A stretch of DNA of 39,972 bases, taken from contig JACQDQ010000027.1 of assembly GCA_016201015.1 (NCBI GenBank), forward strand, positions 1-39,972, given 5' to 3'. This DNA is from Pseudomonadota bacterium. Its GTDB lineage: Bacteria; Pseudomonadota; Alphaproteobacteria; CACIAM-22H2. The notes beneath the pieces were generated by a model. It searched no databases and was not told the origin of the DNA. It worked only from the letters and a program-made list of their open reading frames with translations. Shown here in pieces: positions 1 to 8,053 of this stretch. Each line of letters opens with the position of its first letter. The first letter of the stretch is position 1. A program made the position numbers and the translations under genes.

Positions 1-196
1 CGAGATCGACGCGATCGCAGCCGGACGGAATCTCGGAGGGCGCGGCGAGGCCGACGACCATGCCGTCGCGGACGAGCACCGCCGTGGGTCCGCGCATCAC
101 CTGCCCGTCGAACAGCCGGGGCGCGACGATCGCCAGCCCCGCCGCAGCCGCCGCATCGGACTTCCCACCGCCGCTCACTCGCGCGCTCTCAGACAT
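1..196 (-). CDS. nagA: N-acetylglucosamine-6-phosphate deacetylase, N-terminal part (truncated by window edge)
   Basis: Reverse translation from ATG at 196 gives MSESARVSGGGKSDAAAAAGLAIVAPRLFDGQVMRGPTAVLVRDGMVVGLAAPSEIP..., resembling the N-terminal beta-sandwich of NagA-type amidohydrolases; supported by adjacent amino-sugar genes. Confidence 0.55.
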   Translation of the reverse strand, partial: MSESARVSGGGKSDAAAAAGLAIVAPRLFDGQVMRGPTAVLVRDGMVVGLAAPSEIPSGCDRVDL

Positions 197-289
197 CTTC
201 CCGTCCTTGTCTCCACGCGATTCTCCTAGAGCGGAGTCCGATCGGGTGTACTTGCGTCGTCACCCCGAAATGTCACCCCGGCGAAAGCC

Positions 290-435
290 GCTATCGTATG
301 CACACATCTCGGGTCCGACCACATTTCGATTCCGTTTGTTGCGCTGCCGGGATGGTGCTTTTTCGGAAAAGAATCGAAAAGGGGCTCCGAAGATTCCATT
401 TCGAATCCCATTTCGAGATGTGTGCATGCGATAGC
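290..435. mobile_element. MITE-like non-coding element, 146 bp, 22-bp terminal inverted repeats, flanked by 10-bp direct repeats
   Basis: TIR GCTATCGTATGCACACATCTCG (290-311) against CGAGATGTGTGCATGCGATAGC (414-435), 1 mismatch; flanking direct repeats GGCGAAAGCC (280-289) and GGCGAAGGCC (436-445), 1 mismatch; no transposase ORF. Confidence 0.7.
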
Positions 436-477
436 GGCGAAGGCCGGGTCCCAGGGATCATAGAGCACGATGTTGCC

Positions 478-536
478 CCTGGGTGCCGGCTTGCGCCGGC
501 ATGACAAGCGCGCAACCGGCCCTGGGTGCCGGCTTT
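478..536. repeat. REP-like extragenic palindromic repeats
   Basis: CCTGGGTGCCGGCTT occurs at 478-492 and 521-535; the first copy contains the hairpin GCCGGC-ttgc-GCCGGC (485-500) followed by ATGAC, typical of extragenic REP units. Confidence 0.55.
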
Positions 537-672
537 CCCACTCGGTCTCGCGATGCTTGGTCCGCTCGACCTTGGGCTCTGGCCGGCATGACGATTCGGG
601 ACAGGGGCGACGCAGATGAGTCAACCTGATCGAAACTCGCTCCAGCGTGGCCCACAGGCATCCTCGACCAGG

Positions 673-706
673 TTGGTGTTGGCATACCAATTGACAAGAC
701 CAATAT
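673..706. promoter_or_regulatory. Candidate GntR operator upstream of murA
   Basis: TTGGTGTT (673-680), imperfect palindrome TTGGCATACCAA (679-690), ATACCAATT (684-692), ACCAATAT (699-706); same half-site as at 4012-4062 and 9619-9651. Confidence 0.5.
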
Positions 707-778
707 AGAACCACCTAACTATCGTGTGGTCGGCCGCTCGACGGGCCTGACAGATACGCGCGGGGTGCGGGAATAGAC

Positions 779-2035
779 ATGGAACGGCTGCTTATCCGGG
801 GCGGACACCGGCTCCAAGGGACCGTTCAGATCTGCGGCGCCAAGAACGCCGCCCTGCCCCAGATCGCGGCTTCCCTGCTGAGCGCCGAACCCCTGACGCT
901 GACGAACATGCCCGACGTCGTCGACGTGCACACCATGGTGCGGCTGATGACGCATTACGGCGTGACGAGCACGCGCGATTCGTCAAGCGTCACGCTGAAA
1001 GCGGATGGCGCGCGGAACGTCGAGGCGCCCTACGACATCGTCCGGCGCATGCGCGCAACCCTCCTCGTGCTTGGTCCCCTGGTCGCCCGGTTCGGGGCCG
1101 CCCGCGTCTCGCTGCCCGGCGGCTGCGCCATCGGCGCGCGGCCGGTCGATCTGCATTTGAAGGCGCTCGCGGTGCTCGGCGCGACGATCGATCTCGATGG
1201 CGGCTACATCGTGGCGAAGGCGCCGAACGGCCTCGCCGGCGGCAGGATCGTCTTCGGCTCGCCGTCGATCGGCGCGACGCAGACGGCGCTGATGGCGGCG
1301 ACGCTCGCCAAGGGCGAAAGCGAGATCATGAATGCGGCGCGCGAGCCGGAGGTCGTCGATCTCGCCGCCTGCCTCGCCGCCATGGGCGCGCAGATCGAGG
1401 GAGCGGGGACGCATCGCATCCGCGTTCAGGGCGGGCAAGCCCTTCATGCCGGACGGCACGAGATTGTTCCCGATCGCATCGAGGCCGGCACCTATGCCAT
1501 CGCCGCGGCGATTACCGGCGGCCATCTCGAGCTGACCGGCGCGCGGCTCGAGCATCTTTCCGCGGTCGGCGAGGCGCTCGAAGCGGCCGGCGTCAGGCTG
1601 TGGCCGACCGACCGCTGGCTGATGGTGGCACGTGACGGAGCGCTGCGCGGCATCGATATCGTCACCGAGCCCTATCCCGGCTTTCCAACCGATCTGCAGG
1701 CGCAGTTCATGGCGCTGATGACGATCGCCGACGGCGCGTCGATGATCCGCGAAACCGTGTTCGAGAACCGCTTCATGCACGTTCCCGAGCTCGGCCGGCT
1801 CGGCGCCAACATCACGCTCCAGGGGACATCGGCGCTGGTCCGCGGCGTCAAGGCGCTCAAAGGCGCGCCGGTCATGGCGACCGACCTGCGCGCCTCGGTG
1901 TGCCTCGTCCTCGCCGGCCTCGCGGCCGGCGGCGAAACGGCGGTCAGCCGCATCTACCACCTCGATCGCGGCTACGAGGCGCTCGACCGCAAGCTCGTGC
2001 GCTGTGGCGCCGACATCAGGCGCGTGCCCGAATGA
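779..2035 (+). CDS. murA: UDP-N-acetylglucosamine 1-carboxyvinyltransferase (MurA family)
   Basis: 418 aa; MERLLIRGGHRLQGTVQICGAKNAALPQIAASLL; GAKNAALP motif and catalytic-Cys loop LPGGCAIGARPVDLHL present. Confidence 0.93.
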   Translation: MERLLIRGGHRLQGTVQICGAKNAALPQIAASLLSAEPLTLTNMPDVVDVHTMVRLMTHYGVTSTRDSSSVTLKADGARNVEAPYDIVRRMRATLLVLGPLVARFGAARVSLPGGCAIGARPVDLHLKALAVLGATIDLDGGYIVAKAPNGLAGGRIVFGSPSIGATQTALMAATLAKGESEIMNAAREPEVVDLAACLAAMGAQIEGAGTHRIRVQGGQALHAGRHEIVPDRIEAGTYAIAAAITGGHLELTGARLEHLSAVGEALEAAGVRLWPTDRWLMVARDGALRGIDIVTEPYPGFPTDLQAQFMALMTIADGASMIRETVFENRFMHVPELGRLGANITLQGTSALVRGVKALKGAPVMATDLRASVCLVLAGLAAGGETAVSRIYHLDRGYEALDRKLVRCGADIRRVPE

Positions 2036-2952
2036 CGCTACCGACCGCCGACGGGCCGGCAACGCAAGACCAAGGACCCGACGAACCGCTTTTCATCGGC
2101 GTCGACGGCGGCGGGACCGGCTGCCGCGCTCGGCTGGAAGACTCCGCGGGCCGCATGCTCGGCAACGGTATCGCCGGTCCGGCGACGACCCGACTCGGCA
2201 TCGATCAGGCCATGGCGTCCGTCGAGGCCGCCTACCTGGCCGCGCTCGGCGAGGCCGGTCTCGGGCCCGGCGATCTCGGTCGCTGTCACGTCGGCATCGG
2301 CCTGGCCGGGATCGGCCGCAAAGGGGCGCTGGAGACACTGCAGGCGCGCCCTCATCGTTTCGCCTCCGTGGTGTTCGCCAGCGATGGACTCATCGCCTGT
2401 CTCGGCGCTCACTCGGGCCGCGACGGCGGCATCATCATCGTCGGCACGGGCAGCATCGGGCTGGCGCGCATCGAAGGCCGCGACATCCGCGTCGGCGGCT
2501 ACGGCTTCCCGATTTCCGACGAGGGCAGCGGCGCGGATCTCGGGCTGCAAGCGATCCGGCTCACCTTGCGCGCCGTCGATGGCCGTCTGGAATGGAGCGC
2601 CCTCCTCCGCGATGTGATGGCGCGGTTCAGCGGCGATCCGGTCGAGGCCACCGCCTGGATGGACCGCGCGACGTCTACGGACTACGCCACCTTCGCGCCG
2701 CTCGTCATGCGCCACGCGGACCATGGTGACCCAATTGGACGTCGGATCGTTCAAGGCGCCGCCGAGCAGGTCGACGGCCTCGTGCGGGCGCTGGTGAGCC
2801 GCAACGTCGAGCGGCTGGCGCTGGTCGGCGGGCTGTCCAGTGCCATCGAGCCGTGGCTTGCGCCTGACGTGCGGCGCCGCCTCAAGCCCGTCGAAGCCGA
2901 CGCGGTCGCCGGCGCCTTGCATCTCGCGCGCAGCCGAGCCGCGCGCCGGTGA
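2032..2952 (+). CDS. BadF/BadG/BcrA/BcrD-type ATPase, probable N-acetylglucosamine/amino-sugar kinase
   Basis: ATGA overlap with murA; FIGVDGGGTGCRARLED, VFASDGLIACLGAHSGRDGGIIIVGTGSIG, ISDEGSGADLG motifs of the ASKHA/NagK-like family. Confidence 0.85.
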   Translation: MTLPTADGPATQDQGPDEPLFIGVDGGGTGCRARLEDSAGRMLGNGIAGPATTRLGIDQAMASVEAAYLAALGEAGLGPGDLGRCHVGIGLAGIGRKGALETLQARPHRFASVVFASDGLIACLGAHSGRDGGIIIVGTGSIGLARIEGRDIRVGGYGFPISDEGSGADLGLQAIRLTLRAVDGRLEWSALLRDVMARFSGDPVEATAWMDRATSTDYATFAPLVMRHADHGDPIGRRIVQGAAEQVDGLVRALVSRNVERLALVGGLSSAIEPWLAPDVRRRLKPVEADAVAGALHLARSRAARR

Positions 2953-2979
2953 CGGGTGCACATCGACGCCGGCCGCCGA

Positions 2980-3867
2980 TCACGGCGGGGCCGGGGACTG
3001 GGCCGCGGCGCGCTGGCGCAGCACGAGCAGACAGCCGCCGATGATCAACGCGGCGCCGATCCACAGCTCGAGCCGCGGCGCTTCGGCGAAGAAGACGTAG
3101 CCGAGCAGAGCCGCCCACAGGAGGCCGGTGTATTCCACCACGCTGAAGCGTGCCGCGGTCGTCCGCGACAGGGCATGGGCGAAGGCCAGATAGCCCGCGG
3201 CGCTGAGCAGCCCGACGAGAGCGAATTGCGCCAGCATCTCGGCGCGCGGCAACTGAAAATCCGCCGCCGCCAGAGGCGCGATGAACAGGCTGATCAGGAT
3301 CGCCTGGACGAGAACGATGACCGACGCCGGCTCGTGCGCCGTCTGCGCCCGCAGCAGCACGATGCTAAGCGCGTAGGTGACCGGCGAGAGCAGCGCGGCA
3401 GCGACGGCAAGGAGGTTCAGCTCCTGTCCGCTCGGCGTCGAATGTCCGCCGAAGACAATCACCAGCATGCCGGAAAACCCGGCCCCAATCGCGATCAAGA
3501 TCGGCCAGCGCAACGGCTCGCTCAGGAAAAGCGCGCCGAAAACGACGATGAAGATGGGCGACGTGAACGACAAGGCAAAGGTCTCGGCAAGCGGCAGCTT
3601 GCCGAGTGCGTAGAAGAAGCTGCACGTCGTAACGACGGTCAGCGCCGCGCGCCCGGCATGGCCGGGCAGGCGGCCGCGCCGGGGGAAGCGCGGACGTTGG
3701 ATCACGACCAGCACGCCCACCCAGAGCGCGGTGAAGACGAACCGCAGCAGCACGATTTGAAAGGTGGTGAAATGGACCAACAACGACTTGACCAGCGCAT
3801 CCATGCCGGTCAGCAACGCCACGCCAACAAGCGCGAGAGCGATCGCAGCGGCGGAATTGTCACGCAT
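2980..3867 (-). CDS. DMT-superfamily (EamA) transporter
   Basis: Hydrophobic ~10-TM protein MRDNSAAAIALALVGVALLTGMDALVKSLLVHFTTFQIVLLRFVFTALWV...; start chosen at internal ATG 3867. Confidence 0.85.
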   Translation of the reverse strand: MRDNSAAAIALALVGVALLTGMDALVKSLLVHFTTFQIVLLRFVFTALWVGVLVVIQRPRFPRRGRLPGHAGRAALTVVTTCSFFYALGKLPLAETFALSFTSPIFIVVFGALFLSEPLRWPILIAIGAGFSGMLVIVFGGHSTPSGQELNLLAVAAALLSPVTYALSIVLLRAQTAHEPASVIVLVQAILISLFIAPLAAADFQLPRAEMLAQFALVGLLSAAGYLAFAHALSRTTAARFSVVEYTGLLWAALLGYVFFAEAPRLELWIGAALIIGGCLLVLRQRAAAQSPAPP

Positions 3868-4011
3868 CGCGGTTTGAAATCTGCTGTCGCTGCATCCGTC
3901 GATCCGCGCGCGGCCGCCCCGCCCGGCACGCCGCGCGACGCGCGCATCTTGCGAAGGACAGGCGATCGCTTTTGGCGGTGCCGATCGGCGCCAATAGTCG
4001 CCAGCGATGAC

Positions 4012-4062
4012 TGGTATTGCCCTTCCAGTCAATGGCATTAAATTGGTATTGTAATTGGTATT
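4012..4062. promoter_or_regulatory. Tandem TGGTATT-type operator half-sites upstream of murQ (divergent from the EamA gene)
   Basis: TGGTATT at 4012-4018, TGGCATT at 4033-4039, TGGTATT at 4044-4050 and 4056-4062; the last two sit in AATTGGTATTR repeats 12 bp apart. Confidence 0.6.
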
Positions 4063-4079
4063 AGCTGTGAGAGGCGGCG

Positions 4080-4982
4080 ATGGTAACGGAGGACGTTAGC
4101 GCACGCTTCGCCGACCTGGATACCTGGTCGACGATCGAAGCCGTGGAGGCGATGTACGAAGGCCAACTGACGGCGGTTGCTGCCGTGCGCCCGACATTGG
4201 CCGCCATCGCCCGTGCGGCGGAGGATGGGGCGGCGGCGCTGCGGAACAAGGGACGCCTTGTTTATGTGGGAGCCGGCACCTCCGGTCGCGTGGCTGTTCA
4301 GGACGGCGCCGAGCTTTCCCCGACATTCGACTGGCCGACCGCCCGGGTCGTCTTCGTGATCGCGGGCGGGCCGCGTGCGCTCACGGCCAGTTCGGAAGAG
4401 GCCGAAGACAACGCGCAGGCCGGCATCGATCAAATCAACGAAGCCGCCGTCGGTGCGGACGATGTCGTCGCCGCCCTTGCCGCCAGCGGATCGACACCGT
4501 TTACGGTCGCCGCGCTGCGTCGGGCAGCGGAAATCGGCGCCATCACCATCGGCATAGCGAACAATCCCGGATCGCCGCTCCTCGCTGCCGCCAAGCACCC
4601 CATACTGATCGAGACCGGCGGCGAGATCATCGCCGGCTCGACGCGGATGAAGGCCGGCACCGCGCAGAGAGTCGTGCTCAACCTGCTGTCGACGGCGATC
4701 ATGATCCAGCTTGGCCGCGTCTATCGCGGGCTGATGGTCAACATGCACACCACCAACGCCAAACTGCGGCACCGCGCCGAAGCCATGGTCGCGTTCATCA
4801 CCGGTTGCAAGGAAACCGATGCCGCCCGCGCGCTCGAGCGTGCGGGGGGCGACATCAAGCTCGCCTCGATCATCGTCTTCGGCCTCGACCGCGACATGGC
4901 GGAAGCCGTTCTCGACCGGCACAACGGCAGCTTGCGCAGCGCCTTGGCCGAGATCGGCCGGGTTCAAGCAGGCAATCAGTGA
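4080..4982 (+). CDS. murQ: N-acetylmuramic acid 6-phosphate etherase
   Basis: 300 aa; SIS-domain motif LVYVGAGTSGRVAVQDGAELSPTFDWP and ITIGIANNPGSPLLAAAKHPILIETGGEIIAGSTRMKAGTAQRVVLNLLSTAIMI typical of MurQ. Confidence 0.93.
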   Translation: MVTEDVSARFADLDTWSTIEAVEAMYEGQLTAVAAVRPTLAAIARAAEDGAAALRNKGRLVYVGAGTSGRVAVQDGAELSPTFDWPTARVVFVIAGGPRALTASSEEAEDNAQAGIDQINEAAVGADDVVAALAASGSTPFTVAALRRAAEIGAITIGIANNPGSPLLAAAKHPILIETGGEIIAGSTRMKAGTAQRVVLNLLSTAIMIQLGRVYRGLMVNMHTTNAKLRHRAEAMVAFITGCKETDAARALERAGGDIKLASIIVFGLDRDMAEAVLDRHNGSLRSALAEIGRVQAGNQ

Positions 4983-5746
4983 TGTTGTACCTCAACGCGA
5001 TATCGTTGGATTCGTCGAGGCCCACGCCCCTCTATCTGCAGCTCGCCGAGGGCTTGCGCGGGCTGATCAACGACGGTTCCGTGCGCGTCGGCGAGGCGTT
5101 GCCGTCCGAGCGCGAACTGAGCAACGTGACGCACATCTCCCGTGTCACCGTGCGCAAGGCGATCGACACGCTGCTGCGCGACGGCATGCTCTCCCGCCGC
5201 CGCGGCTCGGGCACCTATGTGGCGCCTCGGATCGAGCAGCCCGCCTCGGTCCTGGCGGGGTTTTCCGCGGACATGGCGAATCGCGGCAGCAAGCCCGGCT
5301 CGATTTGGCTCGACAGGGTCCTGGCTCCGCCGACGCCCGAAGAAGTTATGACGCTGGCGATCGCGCCCGATTCGATGGTCACACGCCTGTCGCGCGTCCG
5401 CACCGCCGACGATGAGCCGCTTGCCATCGAGCGCGCGGTGGTGCCGGCGGCGCTTCTGCCGCCGCTCGAACGGCTCGGCGATTCGCTCTATGCGGCCCTG
5501 GCGCGCCTCGGCAATCGGCCGGTACGCGGTTTGCAGCGCCTCCATGCCTCGCTGGCGACCGCGCGGGAGGCGCAGCTTCTGTCCATTCCCGTCGGCGCGG
5601 CGATCCTGCGAATCGAGCGCCGCACATTCCTGGCGAGCGGCGCGCCCGTCGAGTACACGCGCTCGGCCTATCGCGGCGACCGCTACGACTTCGTCACCGA
5701 GATTCGCGACCCCGGAATCCGCTCCGCGGAGGAGTCGGGCCGCTGA
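4982..5746 (+). CDS. GntR-family (HutC/UTRA-type) transcriptional regulator
   Basis: TGATG overlap with murQ; wHTH PTPLYLQLAEGLRGLINDGSVRVGEALPSERELSNVTHISRVTVRKAIDTLLRDGMLSRRRGSGTYV plus C-terminal UTRA-like domain. Confidence 0.92.
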   Translation: MLYLNAISLDSSRPTPLYLQLAEGLRGLINDGSVRVGEALPSERELSNVTHISRVTVRKAIDTLLRDGMLSRRRGSGTYVAPRIEQPASVLAGFSADMANRGSKPGSIWLDRVLAPPTPEEVMTLAIAPDSMVTRLSRVRTADDEPLAIERAVVPAALLPPLERLGDSLYAALARLGNRPVRGLQRLHASLATAREAQLLSIPVGAAILRIERRTFLASGAPVEYTRSAYRGDRYDFVTEIRDPGIRSAEESGR

Positions 5747-5773
5747 CCGGCGTGGTGGCTGAGGAGGCCGCAG

Positions 5774-6211
5774 TCACCGCTTCTCGTAGAAAACGAACGC
5801 CCGGTTCCGCCCGATGAATTCGCGTTCGTAGCCGCGGACGAACCGCCAGCCGTGCCGCTCGTAGAACGCCCGAGCGGCAAGGTTGTCGCGGAAGCATTCG
5901 AGCGTTCGAATGCCAGCCCTCTCGACGTCGTCGAGCAGGGCCGCGCCGACCCCCTCCCCGTGCCGTCCCGGCGCAACGAACAGCATGTCGAGATGGCCGC
6001 CCGAGATCTGCGAGAAGCCAACGACTCGCTGGGCGAGGACGGCCACGCGAACGCGGTCCAGCACCGCCCGGAAATGCGTCTCGAAGAATCCGACGCCGCG
6101 CTGGGCGAGCGCTTCCGGCTCGAGAATCCTAGCGAAGGTTGTTCGATAGGATTCGGCGGCGATCTCGGCAAGGGCAAGGCTGTCCTCGTGCTGCGCCGCG
6201 CGCAGCCTCAT
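5774..6211 (-). CDS. GNAT-family N-acetyltransferase
   Basis: MRLRAAQHEDSLALAEIAAESYRTTF...LDMLFVAPGRHGEGVGAALLDDVERAG...DNLAARAFYERHGWRFV; ATGA-type overlap with the upstream permease gene. Confidence 0.88.
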   Translation of the reverse strand: MRLRAAQHEDSLALAEIAAESYRTTFARILEPEALAQRGVGFFETHFRAVLDRVRVAVLAQRVVGFSQISGGHLDMLFVAPGRHGEGVGAALLDDVERAGIRTLECFRDNLAARAFYERHGWRFVRGYEREFIGRNRAFVFYEKR

Positions 6212-7032
6212 CGTTCGCCCCGGAGCCGCGGGTCGAGCGTGTCGCGCAGCACATCGCCCAGGAGATTGATGCCGAATGAGAGGAATAGGATCGCGATTCC
6301 CGCGAAGATCGCGCTCCAGGGCGAGAGCATCAGGAAATTTCGCCCTTCCGAGAGCATGAGTCCAAGCGATGGCGTCGGCGGCTGGGTGCCGAGGCCAAGA
6401 AACGATAGCGAGGCCTCGACCAGAATCGCCGCGGAAAGCAACAGGCTCGTCTGGACCAGCACCACGCTCATGAGGTTCGGCAGCACGTGCATGAAGATGA
6501 CACGCATGTCCGAGGCGCCGACGGCAAGCGCGCTCATCACGTAGTCGCTCTCGCAGATGACGAGAGCCGGACCGCGCAGAAGCCGCGCGAAGATCGGCGT
6601 ATAGACGATCGCGATGGCGACCGCGGCCGTCGAGTTGCGCGGCCCGAGGACCGCGACGATACCGATCGCCAGCAGGAGCACGGGGAAGGCGAACAGCACG
6701 TCCATCAGCCGCATGACGATGCGTTCGAGCCAGCCGCGATAGTAGGACGCCAGCAGACCGAGCGTACCGCCGGCAAGCAGCGCTGCCGCCACCGCCGTCG
6801 CCGAGACGGCCAGCGACGCGCGGCAGCCGTAGATAATGCGCGAGAGCACGTCGCGGCCGAACTGATCGGTGCCGAGCCAATAGGTTCCGCCTGGTCCGCG
6901 GAGCCGTGCCAGCACGTGCTGCTCCAGCGGATCGTGAGGCGATACGATAGGCGCGAACACGGCGAGCAGCGCCTGCAGCGCCACGAACCCGACGGCCAGT
7001 ACCAGGAGGCGGTTATGGGCGAGCCGACGCAT
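6208..7032 (-). CDS. Dipeptide/oligopeptide ABC transporter permease (DppC type)
   Basis: HDPLEQHVLARLRGPGGTYWLGTDQFGRDVLSRIIYGCRASL N-terminus and EASLSFLGLGTQPPTPSLGLMLSEGRNFL C-terminal motif of DppC/OppC. Confidence 0.92.
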   Translation of the reverse strand: MRRLAHNRLLVLAVGFVALQALLAVFAPIVSPHDPLEQHVLARLRGPGGTYWLGTDQFGRDVLSRIIYGCRASLAVSATAVAAALLAGGTLGLLASYYRGWLERIVMRLMDVLFAFPVLLLAIGIVAVLGPRNSTAAVAIAIVYTPIFARLLRGPALVICESDYVMSALAVGASDMRVIFMHVLPNLMSVVLVQTSLLLSAAILVEASLSFLGLGTQPPTPSLGLMLSEGRNFLMLSPWSAIFAGIAILFLSFGINLLGDVLRDTLDPRLRGER

Positions 7033-7035
7033 GCT

Positions 7036-7986
7036 TCACGCTCGCACGCGCGGGTCGATCGCCAGATAGAGCATATCGACGACGAAATTGACGACAACGA
7101 AACCGCACGTCACCAGCAGAATTGTCGCCTGCAGCAAGGGGTAATTTCTTTCAGCGATGGCGCCGAGGATCAGTCGCCCGAGACCGGGTATGGCGAACAC
7201 CTGCTCGACGACGATGGCGCCGCCCAGGAGGTAGCCGGTCATGATCCCGACGCTGGTCACGAAGGGAATCAGCGCGTTGCGCAGGGCGTGGACATAAACC
7301 ACGCTGCGTTCGGTCGCGCCTTTGGCCCGCGCGGTGCGGATGTAGTCCTGCGTCAACGCATCGAGCATGGCCGAGCGCAGGAGCCGCGAGAGATTGGCCA
7401 GGATCGGCAAAGCCAGCGTCACGGCGGGCAGCAGCAGCCGCGCCACATTGTCGAGCGGATCGTCGGAGAACGCCACATAGCCCAGCGCCTGAACGGACGG
7501 CGCCAGCGCGGCGATCACCAGGATCATCACGATACCGAGCCAGAAGGAGGGAATGGTCAGGCCAACGACGGTCGCCACGCGCATGATGGCGTCGGCCAGG
7601 CGGCCGCGCAGTTCCGCCATCAAGCATCCCGCAGGCACGGCGAGGCCGGCGCCGATCAGCAACGAAAGCAAGGTAAGCTGCAGGGTCGGCCAGACGTGAA
7701 CGGCGATCTCGTCGAGCACCGGGCGGCCGGTCCACAGGGACGTGCCGAAATCGCCGCTCAGCGCGGCGTCGATCCACGCGAGATATTGCTGCACGACGGG
7801 CTGGTCGAGCCCCAGGCGGGCGCGCAGCCCGGCCATGCGCTCGGGCGTCACCTCGGTGTTGGCGCCCAGCATGATCGCGACCGCATCGCCGGGGATCAGC
7901 CGGATCATGAAGAAGACGACGACCGAGACGCTGACGAGGACGAAGATCAGGTCAACGAGCCGGGCGATGATGAGGCGGAAGAACAC
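7036..7986 (-). CDS. Dipeptide/oligopeptide ABC transporter permease (DppB type)
   Basis: FVLVSVSVVVFFMIRLIPGDAVAIMLG...; QDYIRTARAKGATERSVVYVHALRNALIPFVTSVG EAA loop; VVEQVFAIPGLGRLILGAI. Confidence 0.92.
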   Translation of the reverse strand: MFFRLIIARLVDLIFVLVSVSVVVFFMIRLIPGDAVAIMLGANTEVTPERMAGLRARLGLDQPVVQQYLAWIDAALSGDFGTSLWTGRPVLDEIAVHVWPTLQLTLLSLLIGAGLAVPAGCLMAELRGRLADAIMRVATVVGLTIPSFWLGIVMILVIAALAPSVQALGYVAFSDDPLDNVARLLLPAVTLALPILANLSRLLRSAMLDALTQDYIRTARAKGATERSVVYVHALRNALIPFVTSVGIMTGYLLGGAIVVEQVFAIPGLGRLILGAIAERNYPLLQATILLVTCGFVVVNFVVDMLYLAIDPRVRA

Positions 7987-8053
7987 GCGGTGCTGCAGGC
8001 CTCCTGCGTCCGCTCATGAGCCGGCGCTGCCTGGGCAGGCAGCCACGCGCCGC

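Noticed and set aside
2956-4041. 361-aa plus-strand ORF (MHIDAGRRSRRGRGLGRG...), charged and His/Gln/Arg-rich
   Set aside because: Antisense shadow of the EamA transporter; low-complexity composition typical of high-GC antisense frames, no recognisable domain.
5774-6880. 368-aa single protein with N-terminal extension to the GNAT
   Set aside because: The N-terminal part is an out-of-frame read of the DppC permease; GNAT homology starts at ATG 6211.
6487-8019. 510-aa plus-strand ORF rich in His, Asp, Gln, Arg
   Set aside because: Entirely antisense to the DppC/DppB permease genes, which have unambiguous family motifs; spurious high-GC ORF.
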